From a virus: a DNA stretch of 41,308 nt. The notes below the pieces were generated by a model. The model made no database searches and was not told the DNA's origin. It saw only the letters and a program-made list of their open reading frames with translations. The DNA lies in the IMG/VR virus record IMGVR_UViG_3300042516_002750, positions 1 to 41,308 of that record; one strand, 5' to 3'. Of this stretch, positions 19,643 to 28,878 are shown piece after piece. A program made the translations under genes and the position numbers. Numbering within the stretch: position 1 is the first letter of the stretch; the number at the start of each line of letters is the position of its first letter.

Positions 19643-20973
19643 TGACTAAACAAAATATATTCAAATCAATAACTAATTATTTTTTTCCTACAAAGGGATT
19701 AGGCAACGCTAACAATACCCAACGAACAAGCAACGCAAAAAACCCACAAAATTATTTATCCAAAGTTCAATTTCAAAGGGTTAGGGTAGATATACAGGCG
19801 TGGCGTGATGCTGTTAGTGAAGCTGAACAAGCATTTTATCCTCATAGGGTTAAAATGCAACGTATCTACCAAGATACTATACTAAACGGACAAGTTACAG
19901 CAGCAATGCAAAAACGTAAAAATTTAGTGCTTTTAAAAAACTTTTGCTTTTATGATAGTGAGGGAAACGAAAATATTGAGCAGTCTAAAATATTAAATAC
20001 ACAATGGTTTAAACAAATAGTTGATTATTGCTTAGATGCTAAATGGTTTGGTTATTCTTTGGTTTCTTTTGGAGACGTTATAAATAATAGTTTACCACAC
20101 GCAAATATTATTAAGCGGTGGCATATTAGCCCTGACAGAAAAAACATAGCAAGTTATATTTATTCATTAAGTGGTTTAAACTTTGAAGATGAAAATGTTA
20201 AAGATGATAACGGATTAAGTTATGCAGACTGGTTGTTGTATGTAGATACTCCAAATGAAACAGGGGCTTCTATCTGTGGTTATGGGTTACTTTACAAAAT
20301 TTCACTTTATGAAATATATATCCGTAACAATATAGGATACAATGCCACAGCTTTAGAGTTGTTTGGACAGCCTATTCGTGTTGGTACTACTTCAAAGACT
20401 GATGAGTATGACCGTGAAGAATATGCAAACGCCCTACAAAATATGGGTAGTAATAATTGGATTTTAAAAGACCCTACCGATGAACTTGAAATAATATCAG
20501 GCACAACGGGAGCAGGTAAAAATCAAGGCTTTGATAACTTTGAGGAACGCTGTTTAAAAATGATTAATAAAATTGTTTTTGGGCATAGCGATGCAATGGA
20601 ACAAGTGGCTGGTAAGTTAGGGGCGGAGGATGCAAGTAAAGAAAGTATTGAGCAAGTAGAGAAAACCGATATATCGTGGGTAGAAAATTTAGTTAATGAT
20701 GTTTTAATTCCAAAATTATTAAAAATAGGTGTAAATATTCCTGTTGGTTTACGTTTTGGCATTGCTAATAATAAAGAAAAATTTGAGAGTGAGGAACGTG
20801 CTATAAAATTAAATAAAGATTATAGCGAGATAGCATCTACAATGGCAAATGCAGGATTACAGATGTCCGCTGAATATTTTACAGAAAAAACTGGTATTCC
20901 TACGGAAAAAATAGAACAACCTATTAAGGCGGTAGAAAGTACAAAAAAGAAATTGGAAAATCTTTATAAATAA
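19642..20973 (+). CDS. Portal protein (Mu gp29/DUF935 type)
   Basis: 443 residues. QVTAAMQKRKNLVLLKNF, KRWHISPDRKNIASY, GYGLLYKISLYEIYIRNN, FGQPIRVGTT and FDNFEERCLKMINKIVFGHS are in the order found in DUF935 portal proteins of Mu-like phages. It forms the ring at the capsid vertex through which DNA enters. Directly followed by the gp30-like gene, the usual order. Confidence 0.85.
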   Translation: MTKQNIFKSITNYFFPTKGLGNANNTQRTSNAKNPQNYLSKVQFQRVRVDIQAWRDAVSEAEQAFYPHRVKMQRIYQDTILNGQVTAAMQKRKNLVLLKNFCFYDSEGNENIEQSKILNTQWFKQIVDYCLDAKWFGYSLVSFGDVINNSLPHANIIKRWHISPDRKNIASYIYSLSGLNFEDENVKDDNGLSYADWLLYVDTPNETGASICGYGLLYKISLYEIYIRNNIGYNATALELFGQPIRVGTTSKTDEYDREEYANALQNMGSNNWILKDPTDELEIISGTTGAGKNQGFDNFEERCLKMINKIVFGHSDAMEQVAGKLGAEDASKESIEQVEKTDISWVENLVNDVLIPKLLKIGVNIPVGLRFGIANNKEKFESEERAIKLNKDYSEIASTMANAGLQMSAEYFTEKTGIPTEKIEQPIKAVESTKKKLENLYK

Positions 20974-20977
20974 TTAA

Positions 20978-21739
20978 TTGTTAGGGCTAACGGATAAAGA
21001 AATAAACGAGATACTTCGCAAAATTTACGAAGGCGGTTATACTACGTCCACATTACCTAAAAAATTATACTATAAAACAGCAAAAGCATTATTAAAGGCG
21101 TTAAAAGAGGGACAAGCTAAAGCAATACTAGATATTGAATTTTTAAACGAACTTAAAACTAATTTATGGTTGTTTAGTGCAGCCAAAACATACACTCAAG
21201 TAAAGGATATTCAAAGTTTAATTACAATAGATAAACAATTAGTGCCGTATAATAAATATAAAAAATTAGCAAAAGAAAGGTTTATTATTTATAATGAAAA
21301 TTATTTAAAAACTGAATACGATACTACAATAGGACAAGTGCAAAACGCTGTTAAATGGCGTGAAATTGAAGCTAACAAAGAATTATTTCCATACTTGCGT
21401 TATAATGCGGTACTCGATAGCCATACAAGCGAAATATGTAAACCTTTACACGGTGTTACTTTGCCAGTTGATGATAAGTTTTGGAATAAGTTTATGCCTT
21501 TAAATCATTTTAACTGCCGTTGCTTGGTTGAAAAAATTGATAAATATGAAGATGTAAAATTAACAAAGTTGAGTAAAGTAGATAGAGTAAGTAGTGAAGT
21601 TGATAAACAAATGCAACCATTATTTAAAAGTAATGTTGGAAAAATAGGAGAGATTTTTGATAAGTCGCACCCTTATTATGATGTCTCAAAAAACGATAAA
21701 AACTTAGCTAAAAGAAACTTTAATTTACCAATAGAGTAA
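20978..21739 (+). CDS. Phage head morphogenesis protein (Mu gp30/SPP1 gp7 type)
   Basis: 253 residues from a TTG start 5 bases after the portal stop. The diagnostic C-terminal part RYNAVLDSHTSEICKPLHGVTLPVDDKFWNKFMPLNHFNCRC is near residues 145-186 (D..T..C...HG, PLNHFNCRC). These minor head proteins bind the portal and are needed for head assembly. Both the fold and the position beside the portal support the call. Confidence 0.85.
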   Translation: MLGLTDKEINEILRKIYEGGYTTSTLPKKLYYKTAKALLKALKEGQAKAILDIEFLNELKTNLWLFSAAKTYTQVKDIQSLITIDKQLVPYNKYKKLAKERFIIYNENYLKTEYDTTIGQVQNAVKWREIEANKELFPYLRYNAVLDSHTSEICKPLHGVTLPVDDKFWNKFMPLNHFNCRCLVEKIDKYEDVKLTKLSKVDRVSSEVDKQMQPLFKSNVGKIGEIFDKSHPYYDVSKNDKNLAKRNFNLPIE

Positions 21740-21752
21740 ATATTTTTGTGTT

Positions 21753-21944
21753 ATGGAAAATAAATATGTTTACGCAACACATAATCAAGGAACTGGTTAT
21801 GATGCAAGGGCAAAAGAAAGATTATTTGAAGCTAATAAATTAAACGAAAGTTTATATAATGTAGAGTTTGGATATTGTGATAAAACAAAAACTTGGAGGT
21901 ATGTTAAACTAATTAAAAAAGAAACTTTAAAACATGATAACTAA
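21753..21944 (+). CDS. Small hypothetical protein
   Basis: 63 residues: NKYVYATHNQGTGYDARAKERLFEANKLNESLYNVEFGYCD. Probably a small mixed fold. Not recognised. It lies in the head module between gp30-like and the next small gene, overlapping that gene by 11 bases, so co-translated. Confidence 0.55.
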   Translation: MENKYVYATHNQGTGYDARAKERLFEANKLNESLYNVEFGYCDKTKTWRYVKLIKKETLKHDN

Positions 21945-22245
21945 TCCACACGCATACAGACACGGTTATGTACCGACAGGAATATTAGGAGTTGATATGG
22001 TTGCCGCTGCTGTTACCCATTACAAAAACTATTGGTTGAAATATCAAAAACCTATTAAAACAGTTTATTTAACTAAAGAATTATATAACCAGTTTACAAG
22101 TTGGGTACGCAAAAACCAAACAGAGGAACACGCTGATAGAACTGAACAGGTTTACACATTTGAGGGGGTTGAAGTAAAAAAAGGTAGTTGGTTAATGGAT
22201 AGGGTTTATTTTGATTTTTACGATACTACAAAGCCCGAAGCATAA
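21934..22245 (+). CDS. Hypothetical head-module protein
   Basis: 103 residues. ITNPHAYRHGYVPTGILGVDMVAAAVTHYKNYWLKYQKPIKTVYLTKELYNQFTSWVRK, then a VYTFEGVEVKKGSWLMDRVYFDFY segment. I do not know a function; small proteins of this size here can be head decoration or completion factors. Its stop overlaps the start of the next gene by one base. Confidence 0.55.
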   Translation: MITNPHAYRHGYVPTGILGVDMVAAAVTHYKNYWLKYQKPIKTVYLTKELYNQFTSWVRKNQTEEHADRTEQVYTFEGVEVKKGSWLMDRVYFDFYDTTKPEA

Positions 22246-22838
22246 TGGCAGTACATAAAGACTTCAATAGCGCATTTAGAGCATTGTACCGAAAAATAAG
22301 TTCGGTTCAATCAACATTGCCTAATGTTTTAGCGAATGAAGGTACTGAATTTTTTGTAAGCAATTTTGAGCTAGAGGGGTTTACAGATGTTGGTTTTGAT
22401 GCTTGGACTCCACGTAAAACGAAATCAAAAAAAAGTAAGAAAAAAATATTAGTTCAGTCGGGTAGATTAAGACGTGCGGTTAATAAAAGCGTTACTGAAA
22501 AATCGTTTAAGCGCATTGTTTGGCAAGTAAATAAGAGCGAAGTTCCTTATGCAAGTGTGCATAATAACGGCGAAACAATTAATAAAGGCGCATCAAGTAA
22601 AGTACTATACTTTAGAGATACGAGTACAAATATTGAAACAAGAAAAGTAACTGGTGTTTTTGCAAGTAATAAAAAAGGAACAAAAAAAATATTTAGGGCT
22701 ACAAGGGGAATGAAAGTAAATATTGGAGCGCATTCAATACAAATGCCACGTAGGCACTTTATGGGAAAGTCGGAGTTTTTGAATAAAAGATTTAAGTTAA
22801 GAATTAAAGAAATTTACGCTAAAGCATTTGGTAAATGA
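22245..22838 (+). CDS. Virion morphogenesis protein (Mu gpG-like)
   Basis: 197 residues. GTEFFVSNFELEGFTDVGFDAWTPRK near the start, LVQSGRLRRAVN, PYASVHNNGETINKG and the late GAHSIQMPRRHFMGKSEFLNKR are the ordered motifs of the phage virion morphogenesis family (tail completion, gpG of Mu). Very Lys/Arg-rich, as usual. It joins tail and head or completes the tail in related phages. Confidence 0.8.
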   Translation: MAVHKDFNSAFRALYRKISSVQSTLPNVLANEGTEFFVSNFELEGFTDVGFDAWTPRKTKSKKSKKKILVQSGRLRRAVNKSVTEKSFKRIVWQVNKSEVPYASVHNNGETINKGASSKVLYFRDTSTNIETRKVTGVFASNKKGTKKIFRATRGMKVNIGAHSIQMPRRHFMGKSEFLNKRFKLRIKEIYAKAFGK

Positions 22839-23329
22839 AACAGTTATTTATAGATATTAAAACACAGTTATTAGCGCAAGTGCCTGAACTCGCATTTATT
22901 CAAATGTATAATAATCAATTTGATTTAATTGAGAAACAGGAAACATACTCATTCCCTTTCCCTTGCTGTTTTATTGAATTTGTTACAGAAACAATACAAC
23001 AACTCGGTAATGGTGTACAAATTTACGACCCATTAACAGTAAGGGTACACATAGGAAATGATTTTTATAACGCTATTGATGGCACACAGGAACAAGATTT
23101 AATAGTATTTGAGTTAAAGCAAAAAATATTTAAAGCGTTAAACAAATTTGAACCTTTGGGCGCAACTGTCTTTATTAGGTTTAGCGAAACGCAAGATATT
23201 AACCACTCAAATATTTATCATTTCATTCAAGATTATAAAACGAATTATATTGACCAAGATAGAAGCGAGCCATTGAATAAAACGCAAATAAACCCTCCTA
23301 TTGAATTAATAATTAACCATACTCCATAA
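22835..23329 (+). CDS. Tail terminator/gp37-like protein (tentative)
   Basis: 164 residues. Alpha/beta pattern with PFPCCFIEFVTETIQQLGNG, then a DPLTVRVHIGND strand and a FELKQKIFKALNKFEPLG helix, as in tail-terminator proteins and Mu gp37. The position after gpG and before the baseplate J gene fits a tail terminator. The family match is by layout, not by strong motif. Confidence 0.55.
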   Translation: MKQLFIDIKTQLLAQVPELAFIQMYNNQFDLIEKQETYSFPFPCCFIEFVTETIQQLGNGVQIYDPLTVRVHIGNDFYNAIDGTQEQDLIVFELKQKIFKALNKFEPLGATVFIRFSETQDINHSNIYHFIQDYKTNYIDQDRSEPLNKTQINPPIELIINHTP

Positions 23330-23330
23330 T

Positions 23331-24212
23331 ATGACACCAAGAACAATAGCAGCTATACAGGCTCAAATATTAGCAGAAAAAACGGCACAGCCTGAATTAA
23401 GCGGATTGACAAGCCCCTCACAAGTTGCCATTTATAAACTTTGGGCTTATATTGTAGCAGTTGCAATTTCATTATTTGAAAATGTTTTATCTATTTTTCA
23501 AAAAGAAATTGAAGATACAATATCTAAGGCGGCGGTTGGTAGTGATGCTTGGCTCAAAGCAAAAATTTTGGAATTTCAATACGATGCCGTTACACCACAG
23601 GTATTAACGCTTGTTAATTTTGTCCCACAATATCCAATTATTAACCCTGCTTTAAGAATTATAACAAGATGTTCGGTTAAAACGACTGGAGCAAAAATAG
23701 GAGTTGTAAAAGTAGCAAAAAGCAATCCACCAGTTGCATTAACAGCACCCGAATTAGTTGCATTACAAAGTTATTTAACAAATGGAGGGGACGGAACTTA
23801 TGGCGGACGTGGCGTTGGTATTGGCTTTGCCGGTGTTCAAATAAATGCCTTTAGCTTTACAGCTGATAAATTATACTTTAAAGCAACCATTTACTATAAT
23901 GGGCAATATCAAACTGTTATACAGGCAACGGTAGTTGCTGCAATAGAAAATTATTTATCTAATATTGATTTTGACGGAAATATTAAAATTAATTCATTAA
24001 TAGACTATTTGCAAAAAGTACCCGGAGTTAGCGATGTAAAAATAGAAGATTTGGCAATAAGGGCAGATGCTGTGGCGTTTGGCAGTAAAACATATTTAAT
24101 ACAAGCGTTTACAGAAATATACAATATATTTCCTACTTATGCTGGGTATGTAGTAGGAGAAACTACAAGTAGTAATACATTAAATGATACAATAACTTAT
24201 ATACAAGATTAA
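23331..24212 (+). CDS. Baseplate J-like protein
   Basis: 293 residues. A helical N-terminus (YKLWAYIVAVAISLFENVLSIFQKEIEDTI) and the C-terminal QATVVAAIENYLSNIDFDGNIKINSLIDYLQKVPGVSDVKIEDLAIR are the pattern of baseplate J/gp47-type proteins. It builds the baseplate wedge of contractile tails. Followed with one-base overlap by the putative protein I, the usual pair. Confidence 0.75.
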   Translation: MTPRTIAAIQAQILAEKTAQPELSGLTSPSQVAIYKLWAYIVAVAISLFENVLSIFQKEIEDTISKAAVGSDAWLKAKILEFQYDAVTPQVLTLVNFVPQYPIINPALRIITRCSVKTTGAKIGVVKVAKSNPPVALTAPELVALQSYLTNGGDGTYGGRGVGIGFAGVQINAFSFTADKLYFKATIYYNGQYQTVIQATVVAAIENYLSNIDFDGNIKINSLIDYLQKVPGVSDVKIEDLAIRADAVAFGSKTYLIQAFTEIYNIFPTYAGYVVGETTSSNTLNDTITYIQD

Positions 24213-24904
24213 TGAGTATTTATAATATAAATTTTTCTTTAGCTTGGAACAATTTACTTCCAACAACTAAGCGAAAAGCTAAAATGTTAGCTTGGGGCAA
24301 AGCATTGTTAAAGCCTTTACAATGGTTAAGAGATTTGATTTTTGGAGGTTATGCCGATAATGTTTATGATTTAACTAATTTATACCCTTATTATAATAAC
24401 GGTTCATTATACACGCCCGGACAAAGAATACTATCGACAGATAAAAAAGTATATGAAAATATACTTGCTTGTACTGGAGTAGTGCCAAGCCCTGTTAATT
24501 CTAATAATTGGTTACTTGTATTAGATAACTTTATTGGCGTAAGGGTTAGAGCAAAATTTAATTCTCAAATTATTGTATTAGAAAATGCGCTTAATCAATG
24601 GTTTTTAACAATAGGATTTAGTTCAAGTACGGCACAAATTTACATTCAAAACAATAATGTTGCAAATGGTTTTTTAATGGGTGCGACAAGTGCAACAAGT
24701 TCCACTATGGCTAACAATAGCTTATATACAACGTCTTATATGGGACTTACTTATACGCCTACTGCTTATGATTTTACGGTATATGTACCAAATTCAACTT
24801 GGTCTATTTTAGGCACAACCACACAGGATAAAATAAACAATGTAAGGCGGTTTGTAGATAAATATAAATTAACAGGAATAACTTATAACGTAGTAAATTT
24901 TTAA
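24212..24904 (+). CDS. Baseplate/tail protein, likely I-type
   Basis: 230 residues. N-terminus WNNLLPTTKRKAKMLAWGKALLKPLQWLRDLIFGGYADNVYD, a middle YTPGQRILSTDKKVYENILACTGVVPSPVNSNNWLLVL that resembles a small carbohydrate-binding repeat, and a C-terminal INNVRRFVDKYKLTGITYNVV. The position after J and before a fibre suggests the P2 I/gp48 role; sequence support is modest. Confidence 0.55.
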   Translation: MSIYNINFSLAWNNLLPTTKRKAKMLAWGKALLKPLQWLRDLIFGGYADNVYDLTNLYPYYNNGSLYTPGQRILSTDKKVYENILACTGVVPSPVNSNNWLLVLDNFIGVRVRAKFNSQIIVLENALNQWFLTIGFSSSTAQIYIQNNNVANGFLMGATSATSSTMANNSLYTTSYMGLTYTPTAYDFTVYVPNSTWSILGTTTQDKINNVRRFVDKYKLTGITYNVVNF

Positions 24905-24915
24905 AAAAAACAATT

Positions 24916-25761
24916 ATGAATAATATAAACACATCATTAATAATAGACCCAACAAGACAGCAACCCTTTTTAGGAGGTAGTTTAGCATTTTTACAAAACG
25001 CAAACAAAGAAACTGTAAAGGGTATTTGTCGCTCAATTATGGGGGACACTAAATACGGTTCAGCAGCTATAAATGGTGTTGCAATGGTAGGTTGTAAATT
25101 CAGTTCTAATTTAGATACTATTTTTGACGGCTTTATTTTTTTCAATGATGAGTTGTTTTATTTTGGTGGCAAAAGTGGTTTAAATGCTTTTTCAAACATT
25201 CCAGTATTTGTTTTAGACTCCACTTATTTAAGTCCCGACCCTATCACATTTAGCGATGGAACTACTGGAAATGTGCATAATCAAAGACGTTTAAAAATAG
25301 TAGACCAAGCAACTGGAACTGGTTTGTTTGATGTTTCTACTTTAGTTTACGTTAATAGTAATGAAGGCACAAATATTAGTTTCTGGGGTTTTGCAACAAC
25401 TTCGGCATCTCCAGTTAATGTAACTAGTTTTTCATATACTACTCCAAAAGGACTAACAGGAATGACACGTAATTTTAGATTAAGAGTGGTTGGGCAGATA
25501 ATTCTTAATTTAGCGAATTCTAATGTAAATGGAGCGTACATAGAGCTATATAATTCAACAACATCGACAGTATTAATCTATACACAACCAAGATTAACAA
25601 CTACTGGTACTGCGCACATTTCAACGTTTATTGTGCCTTTATATTTAGAATATAAGGGTACATTTAATGCAGGTAACGTTATACTTGTTAGAATTGCCTC
25701 ACAGGGAGGCATTACAGTTTCTTTAGATACTTGTAATTTTATAGTTGAGGAATACAACTAG
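24916..25761 (+). CDS. Tail fibre/collar-type protein
   Basis: 281 residues, rich in Gly, Asn, Ser and Thr with few charged residues. The N-terminus QQPFLGGSLAFLQNANKETVKGICRSIMGDTKYGSAAINGVAMVG reads like a fibre or baseplate-attachment domain; the rest is beta-rich (NVTSFSYTTPKGLTGMTRNF...RLRVVG). Its TAG stop overlaps the TAG stop of the opposite-strand gene in a shared CTAG (25758-25761). Confidence 0.6.
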   Translation: MNNINTSLIIDPTRQQPFLGGSLAFLQNANKETVKGICRSIMGDTKYGSAAINGVAMVGCKFSSNLDTIFDGFIFFNDELFYFGGKSGLNAFSNIPVFVLDSTYLSPDPITFSDGTTGNVHNQRRLKIVDQATGTGLFDVSTLVYVNSNEGTNISFWGFATTSASPVNVTSFSYTTPKGLTGMTRNFRLRVVGQIILNLANSNVNGAYIELYNSTTSTVLIYTQPRLTTTGTAHISTFIVPLYLEYKGTFNAGNVILVRIASQGGITVSLDTCNFIVEEYN

Positions 25762-25973
25762 CGGTGCGGTCTTTTAATTTGTTCCGCCTTTAACCCATCA
25801 TATATCTTTATTAAATCCATTTGCTCTAATTCAGATAAGCTGTCGTAATGCTTTTTTATTATTAATCTACACATTACAGATATTGATTTCTGACAACCCT
25901 TAAAAAGTGTATTAAAAACGCTTAATGGAATATCCGTTTTAACGCAATATTCAAGCCAGTTAAGTTTATTCAT
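25758..25973 (-). CDS. Moron gene: small hypothetical protein
   Basis: 71 residues: NKLNWLEYCVKTDIPLSVFNTLFKGCQKSISVMCRLIIKKHYDSLSELEQMDLIKIYDGLKAEQIKR, mostly helical and basic. Not recognised. Last gene of a four-gene minus-strand unit inserted between plus-strand structural genes; it ends tail to tail with the fibre gene. Confidence 0.58.
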   Translation of the reverse strand: MNKLNWLEYCVKTDIPLSVFNTLFKGCQKSISVMCRLIIKKHYDSLSELEQMDLIKIYDGLKAEQIKRPHR

Positions 25974-25994
25974 TATAAAGTATTTTTTAATTTT

Positions 25995-26228
25995 TTAAGT
26001 TCCAAAAATATCTACACTCATAATCCATTTATAGGGGTATTTATCTTCATTTATAGTTAATTCAGTACCTGTTTTTTGTGGCTCTATTTTTAAATTCCAA
26101 AACCAATTTTCGATTTTCTCCAAACCTTTTATATATTTTTCAATAATTGCTTTTTCAATAATTGTTTTTTTAAATTCATTTTCCCAAAAATATTGACACT
26201 CGTAATCCATTTTAATTGCTTTTATCAT
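25995..26228 (-). CDS. Moron gene: small hypothetical protein
   Basis: 77 residues: a CQYFWENEFKKTIIEKAIIEKYIKGLEKIENWFWNLK helical part and a KTGTELTINEDKYPYKWIMSVDIFGT tail. The Lys/Glu-rich helix may be a coiled coil. Not recognised. Its start overlaps gene 26212-26343, so it is translated from the same message. Confidence 0.58.
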   Translation of the reverse strand: MIKAIKMDYECQYFWENEFKKTIIEKAIIEKYIKGLEKIENWFWNLKIEPQKTGTELTINEDKYPYKWIMSVDIFGT

Positions 26229-26343
26229 AGTAGTTTAAAATTAACATTCTTAAATAAGTTGATTTTTTATAACCGTTGATATAACAGTCTGCAATGAACA
26301 TTTTATAATATCGTGGAGTGAAATAAACGATTACTTGCTTCAT
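26212..26343 (-). CDS. Moron gene: small hypothetical protein (43 aa)
   Basis: From ATG 26343 to TAA 26212: KQVIVYFTPRYYKMFIADCYINGYKKSTYLRMLILNYY, basic and aromatic. It fills what would otherwise be a 120-base gap, starts 6 bases after the stop of gene 26349-26546 and overlaps the next gene by 17 bases. Not recognised. Confidence 0.45.
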   Translation of the reverse strand: MKQVIVYFTPRYYKMFIADCYINGYKKSTYLRMLILNYYDKSN

Positions 26344-26348
26344 ATTTA

Positions 26349-26546
26349 TTACTTTATCATTGATTTTATAAAACTTTTATTTTTTAGTGCCTGTAAAGTA
26401 TCTACCATTACACGATCAATCGTTAAATTATTTTCAATTGCGTACTCTACGCATTTTTGAATTATGCTATTATTAGTAAACATAGTATTGTCAAACTCCG
26501 CATAAATGTAATCGCCGTAATTATTTTTAACATACGCAAACATCAC
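26349..26546 (-). CDS. Moron gene: small hypothetical protein
   Basis: 65 residues: MFAYVKNNYGDYIYAEFDNTMFTNNSIIQKCVEYAIENNLTIDRVMVDTLQALKNKSFIKSMIK. First gene of the minus-strand moron, about 60 bases from the predicted promoter. Not recognised. A small alpha/beta fold is plausible. Confidence 0.58.
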   Translation of the reverse strand: MMFAYVKNNYGDYIYAEFDNTMFTNNSIIQKCVEYAIENNLTIDRVMVDTLQALKNKSFIKSMIK

Positions 26547-26604
26547 TTACAATACTTTCTTCATTAATCGATTTTTGTTTTTTTAAAAAAAAAGTAAAAC
26601 ATTA

Positions 26605-26631
26605 CAAATATAAACATTTTACTAATACAAA
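26605..26631 (-). promoter_or_regulatory. Moron promoter, similar to the early promoter
   Basis: Minus strand TATATTTG (26612-26605) with a TTTG at 26631-26628. The spacing is only 15 bases, shorter than the usual 19-21. Sequence 26605-26632 aligns with 16088-16120 apart from small gaps (CAAATATA, AACATTTT, ACTAA, TACAAAC in the same order), so both may be bound by the same regulator. Confidence 0.5.
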
Positions 26632-26640
26632 CTAACCATT

Positions 26641-27783
26641 TTGATACTTTTTTTATTTCAAAATAAGCAAATTTACAAAGTGGAATTATTGTACACAATA
26701 GATGCCAATGCCGACGTTCCGATTATGCTAATTGATAGGCATATTGGATATAATGAAGAAGATGGCGAGGGTATTTTAGGAGATAAGTTTTCACGTGAAT
26801 TAATGTTCCTTGACACTCTTAACAAATCATTAATTCAAATTTGGATTAATTCACCGGGCGGTGCAGTTACCGATGGGCAACAAATCTTTAATACTATTTT
26901 AAAAACTAAAACTAAAGTAGATACTCACAATGTTGGTATGTGCGCTTCAATAGCATTTCCTATTTTTTTGGCAGGTCGTAACCGTTATATGATGGACAAT
27001 GCAATCGCAATGATGCACCCAATTAGCGGAGGAACTGATGAAACACGAAAGGTTTTTGAAGAAACTGTTAATACAATGCTTGTAAGCCGTTCTTTTTTAT
27101 CGCCCGAAAAAATAAAATTAATGATGGATGCCACAACTTGGTTAGACTCCAAGCAATGTGATGTGTTAGGTCTTTGCGAAGTTGAATATTCAGCAGAAAT
27201 GAATAAGCCACGCAAAAACAATGATGTTAAAGAGAGTTGGATTACTTATAAAAATGTACTTAATAAATTAATAGATACAAAAAAACCAAACATAATGAAA
27301 CAAGTAACAAATAAATTAAACCTTAACGAAGCGGCTAATGAAGCGGCTATTGTTGAAGCAATCAGTGCGATTGAAAATAAATTTACCGATAAGGAAAAAG
27401 AAGCAAACGCTTTAAAATCAAAATTAGATAGTTTATCTAATGATTTCAATGAGTTACAAGACAAGTATAATAAAATTTGTGATGAAGTAAAAGCAGAAAA
27501 TGAAGCTAAAGAAATAGCTAATAAACTTGCTATTGTAAACAAAGCCACTGATTTAATTACTAACGCTGTAAAGGTTGGCAAAATTAAAAACGATGCCGAA
27601 GTTATTAAAACTTGGAACGAACAAGCTATTGCTAATTATGATGCTACTAATAAAATACTAGAATCACTAACAGCTACTATTAAATCACCTGTTGTAAATT
27701 CTTCAAATGATTTAAACGAAAAAGCATTAACAAATGTGGTTATAAATAAAATGATTGAGGTTCAAAACAAATTTAAAAATTAA
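26641..27783 (+). CDS. Prohead protease (ClpP/S14 type) with scaffold region
   Basis: 380 residues from a TTG start; GTG at 26680 is an alternative start nearer the conserved domain. Residues about 27-195 are ClpP-like: WINSPGGAV, nucleophile Ser in NVGMCASIAFPIF (about residue 104) and His in IAMMHPISGG (about 126). Residues from about 235 on are Lys, Glu and Asn-rich coiled coil, the scaffold part expected to be removed on maturation. Immediately followed by the capsid gene. Confidence 0.85.
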   Translation: MILFLFQNKQIYKVELLYTIDANADVPIMLIDRHIGYNEEDGEGILGDKFSRELMFLDTLNKSLIQIWINSPGGAVTDGQQIFNTILKTKTKVDTHNVGMCASIAFPIFLAGRNRYMMDNAIAMMHPISGGTDETRKVFEETVNTMLVSRSFLSPEKIKLMMDATTWLDSKQCDVLGLCEVEYSAEMNKPRKNNDVKESWITYKNVLNKLIDTKKPNIMKQVTNKLNLNEAANEAAIVEAISAIENKFTDKEKEANALKSKLDSLSNDFNELQDKYNKICDEVKAENEAKEIANKLAIVNKATDLITNAVKVGKIKNDAEVIKTWNEQAIANYDATNKILESLTATIKSPVVNSSNDLNEKALTNVVINKMIEVQNKFKN

Positions 27784-27803
27784 AAACGTAAAACAAAAAT
27801 AGA

Positions 27804-28847
27804 ATGGCAGATATATTAGACATACAAGACACAACATGGAGCGGTCCAGCCGCATCATATATGTACACTCGTGCAGTAGTAGACGCAAAAACAATCGAGG
27901 AAGGTTGTATTTGGGTTGAGGACGGTATTCGTAAACGCAAAACAATACCTCGCATTGAAGTTTCGGATTTTATGCAAAAAAGAGCAGCTGTACCAATATC
28001 CAAAGGTAAAGTTACTGTTGATGGTGCTGTATTAGAGCCACAAGATGCAATGCTTTATTATGAGTTTAATCCTCGTAATTATGAAACGCATTTTTACGCA
28101 GAGCAATTACAACCTAAATTGTTAGGTCGTGAATTACCAGTTACCGCAGAAACATTTATGGTTATGCAAACTATGAAGCGTTTAAATGAGTTTTGGGAAA
28201 CTTCAATTTGGAGAAGCCGTAAACAATACGACCCTGATGGTGCTGCTATTTTACCAAGTGCAAAAGGCGAGCCAGCAACTGGCACACCGCTATATGATAC
28301 TGATGGAACTCCAGCGGCTTATTATTTTGACGGTTTAATTAAAAAAGCGTTAGATAACGCAAATACAATTTCTGTACCTACACCAGCAACATTAGTGGCA
28401 GGTACAGCAGGTGGAGGACAAGAAAACATTGGAGATGCTTTACTACGTTGTTTAAAATTAGTACCTAAAGCGTTATTATACAGACGTGGTAAAATGGGTT
28501 TAAAATTCCAAATGAGTTATAACACTCGTTTAATTTATGAGGAATTTCTAACAACTACAACTGTTTACAAAAATAATAACACCACTGATAAGTCTTTGGA
28601 TTTATATAAAGGTTATGATGTTGTGGCTTTGCCGGGTATGCCTGATGATACTATTGTTGTTACAATTGCAACGCCTGATATTGAGTCTAATCAATGGTTA
28701 GGAATTAATTCAACCGAAGATAACACTTTGCAATTACAACGTTTACAAAACAATGCTGAATTATTCTTTGTAAAAGGGTTATTCAAAATTGATGCTCAAA
28801 TCGGATTTGCTGACCAATTTGTATTGTACACAAAATTAACCGCATAA
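27804..28847 (+). CDS. Major capsid protein
   Basis: 347 residues. Position directly after the protease-scaffold gene, length, and a HK97-like layout support the call: N-terminal arm (RAVVDAKTIEEGCIWVEDGIRKRKTIPRIEVSDFMQ), FMVMQTMKRLNEFWETSIWRSRK helix (spine), and C-terminal EDNTLQLQRLQNNAELFFVKGLFKIDAQIGFADQFVLYT, frequent in Bacteroidota phage capsid proteins. No motif is absolutely diagnostic. Confidence 0.8.
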   Translation: MADILDIQDTTWSGPAASYMYTRAVVDAKTIEEGCIWVEDGIRKRKTIPRIEVSDFMQKRAAVPISKGKVTVDGAVLEPQDAMLYYEFNPRNYETHFYAEQLQPKLLGRELPVTAETFMVMQTMKRLNEFWETSIWRSRKQYDPDGAAILPSAKGEPATGTPLYDTDGTPAAYYFDGLIKKALDNANTISVPTPATLVAGTAGGGQENIGDALLRCLKLVPKALLYRRGKMGLKFQMSYNTRLIYEEFLTTTTVYKNNNTTDKSLDLYKGYDVVALPGMPDDTIVVTIATPDIESNQWLGINSTEDNTLQLQRLQNNAELFFVKGLFKIDAQIGFADQFVLYTKLTA

Positions 28848-28878
28848 TTATTATTAATAAAAAAACATAAAAGATAAA

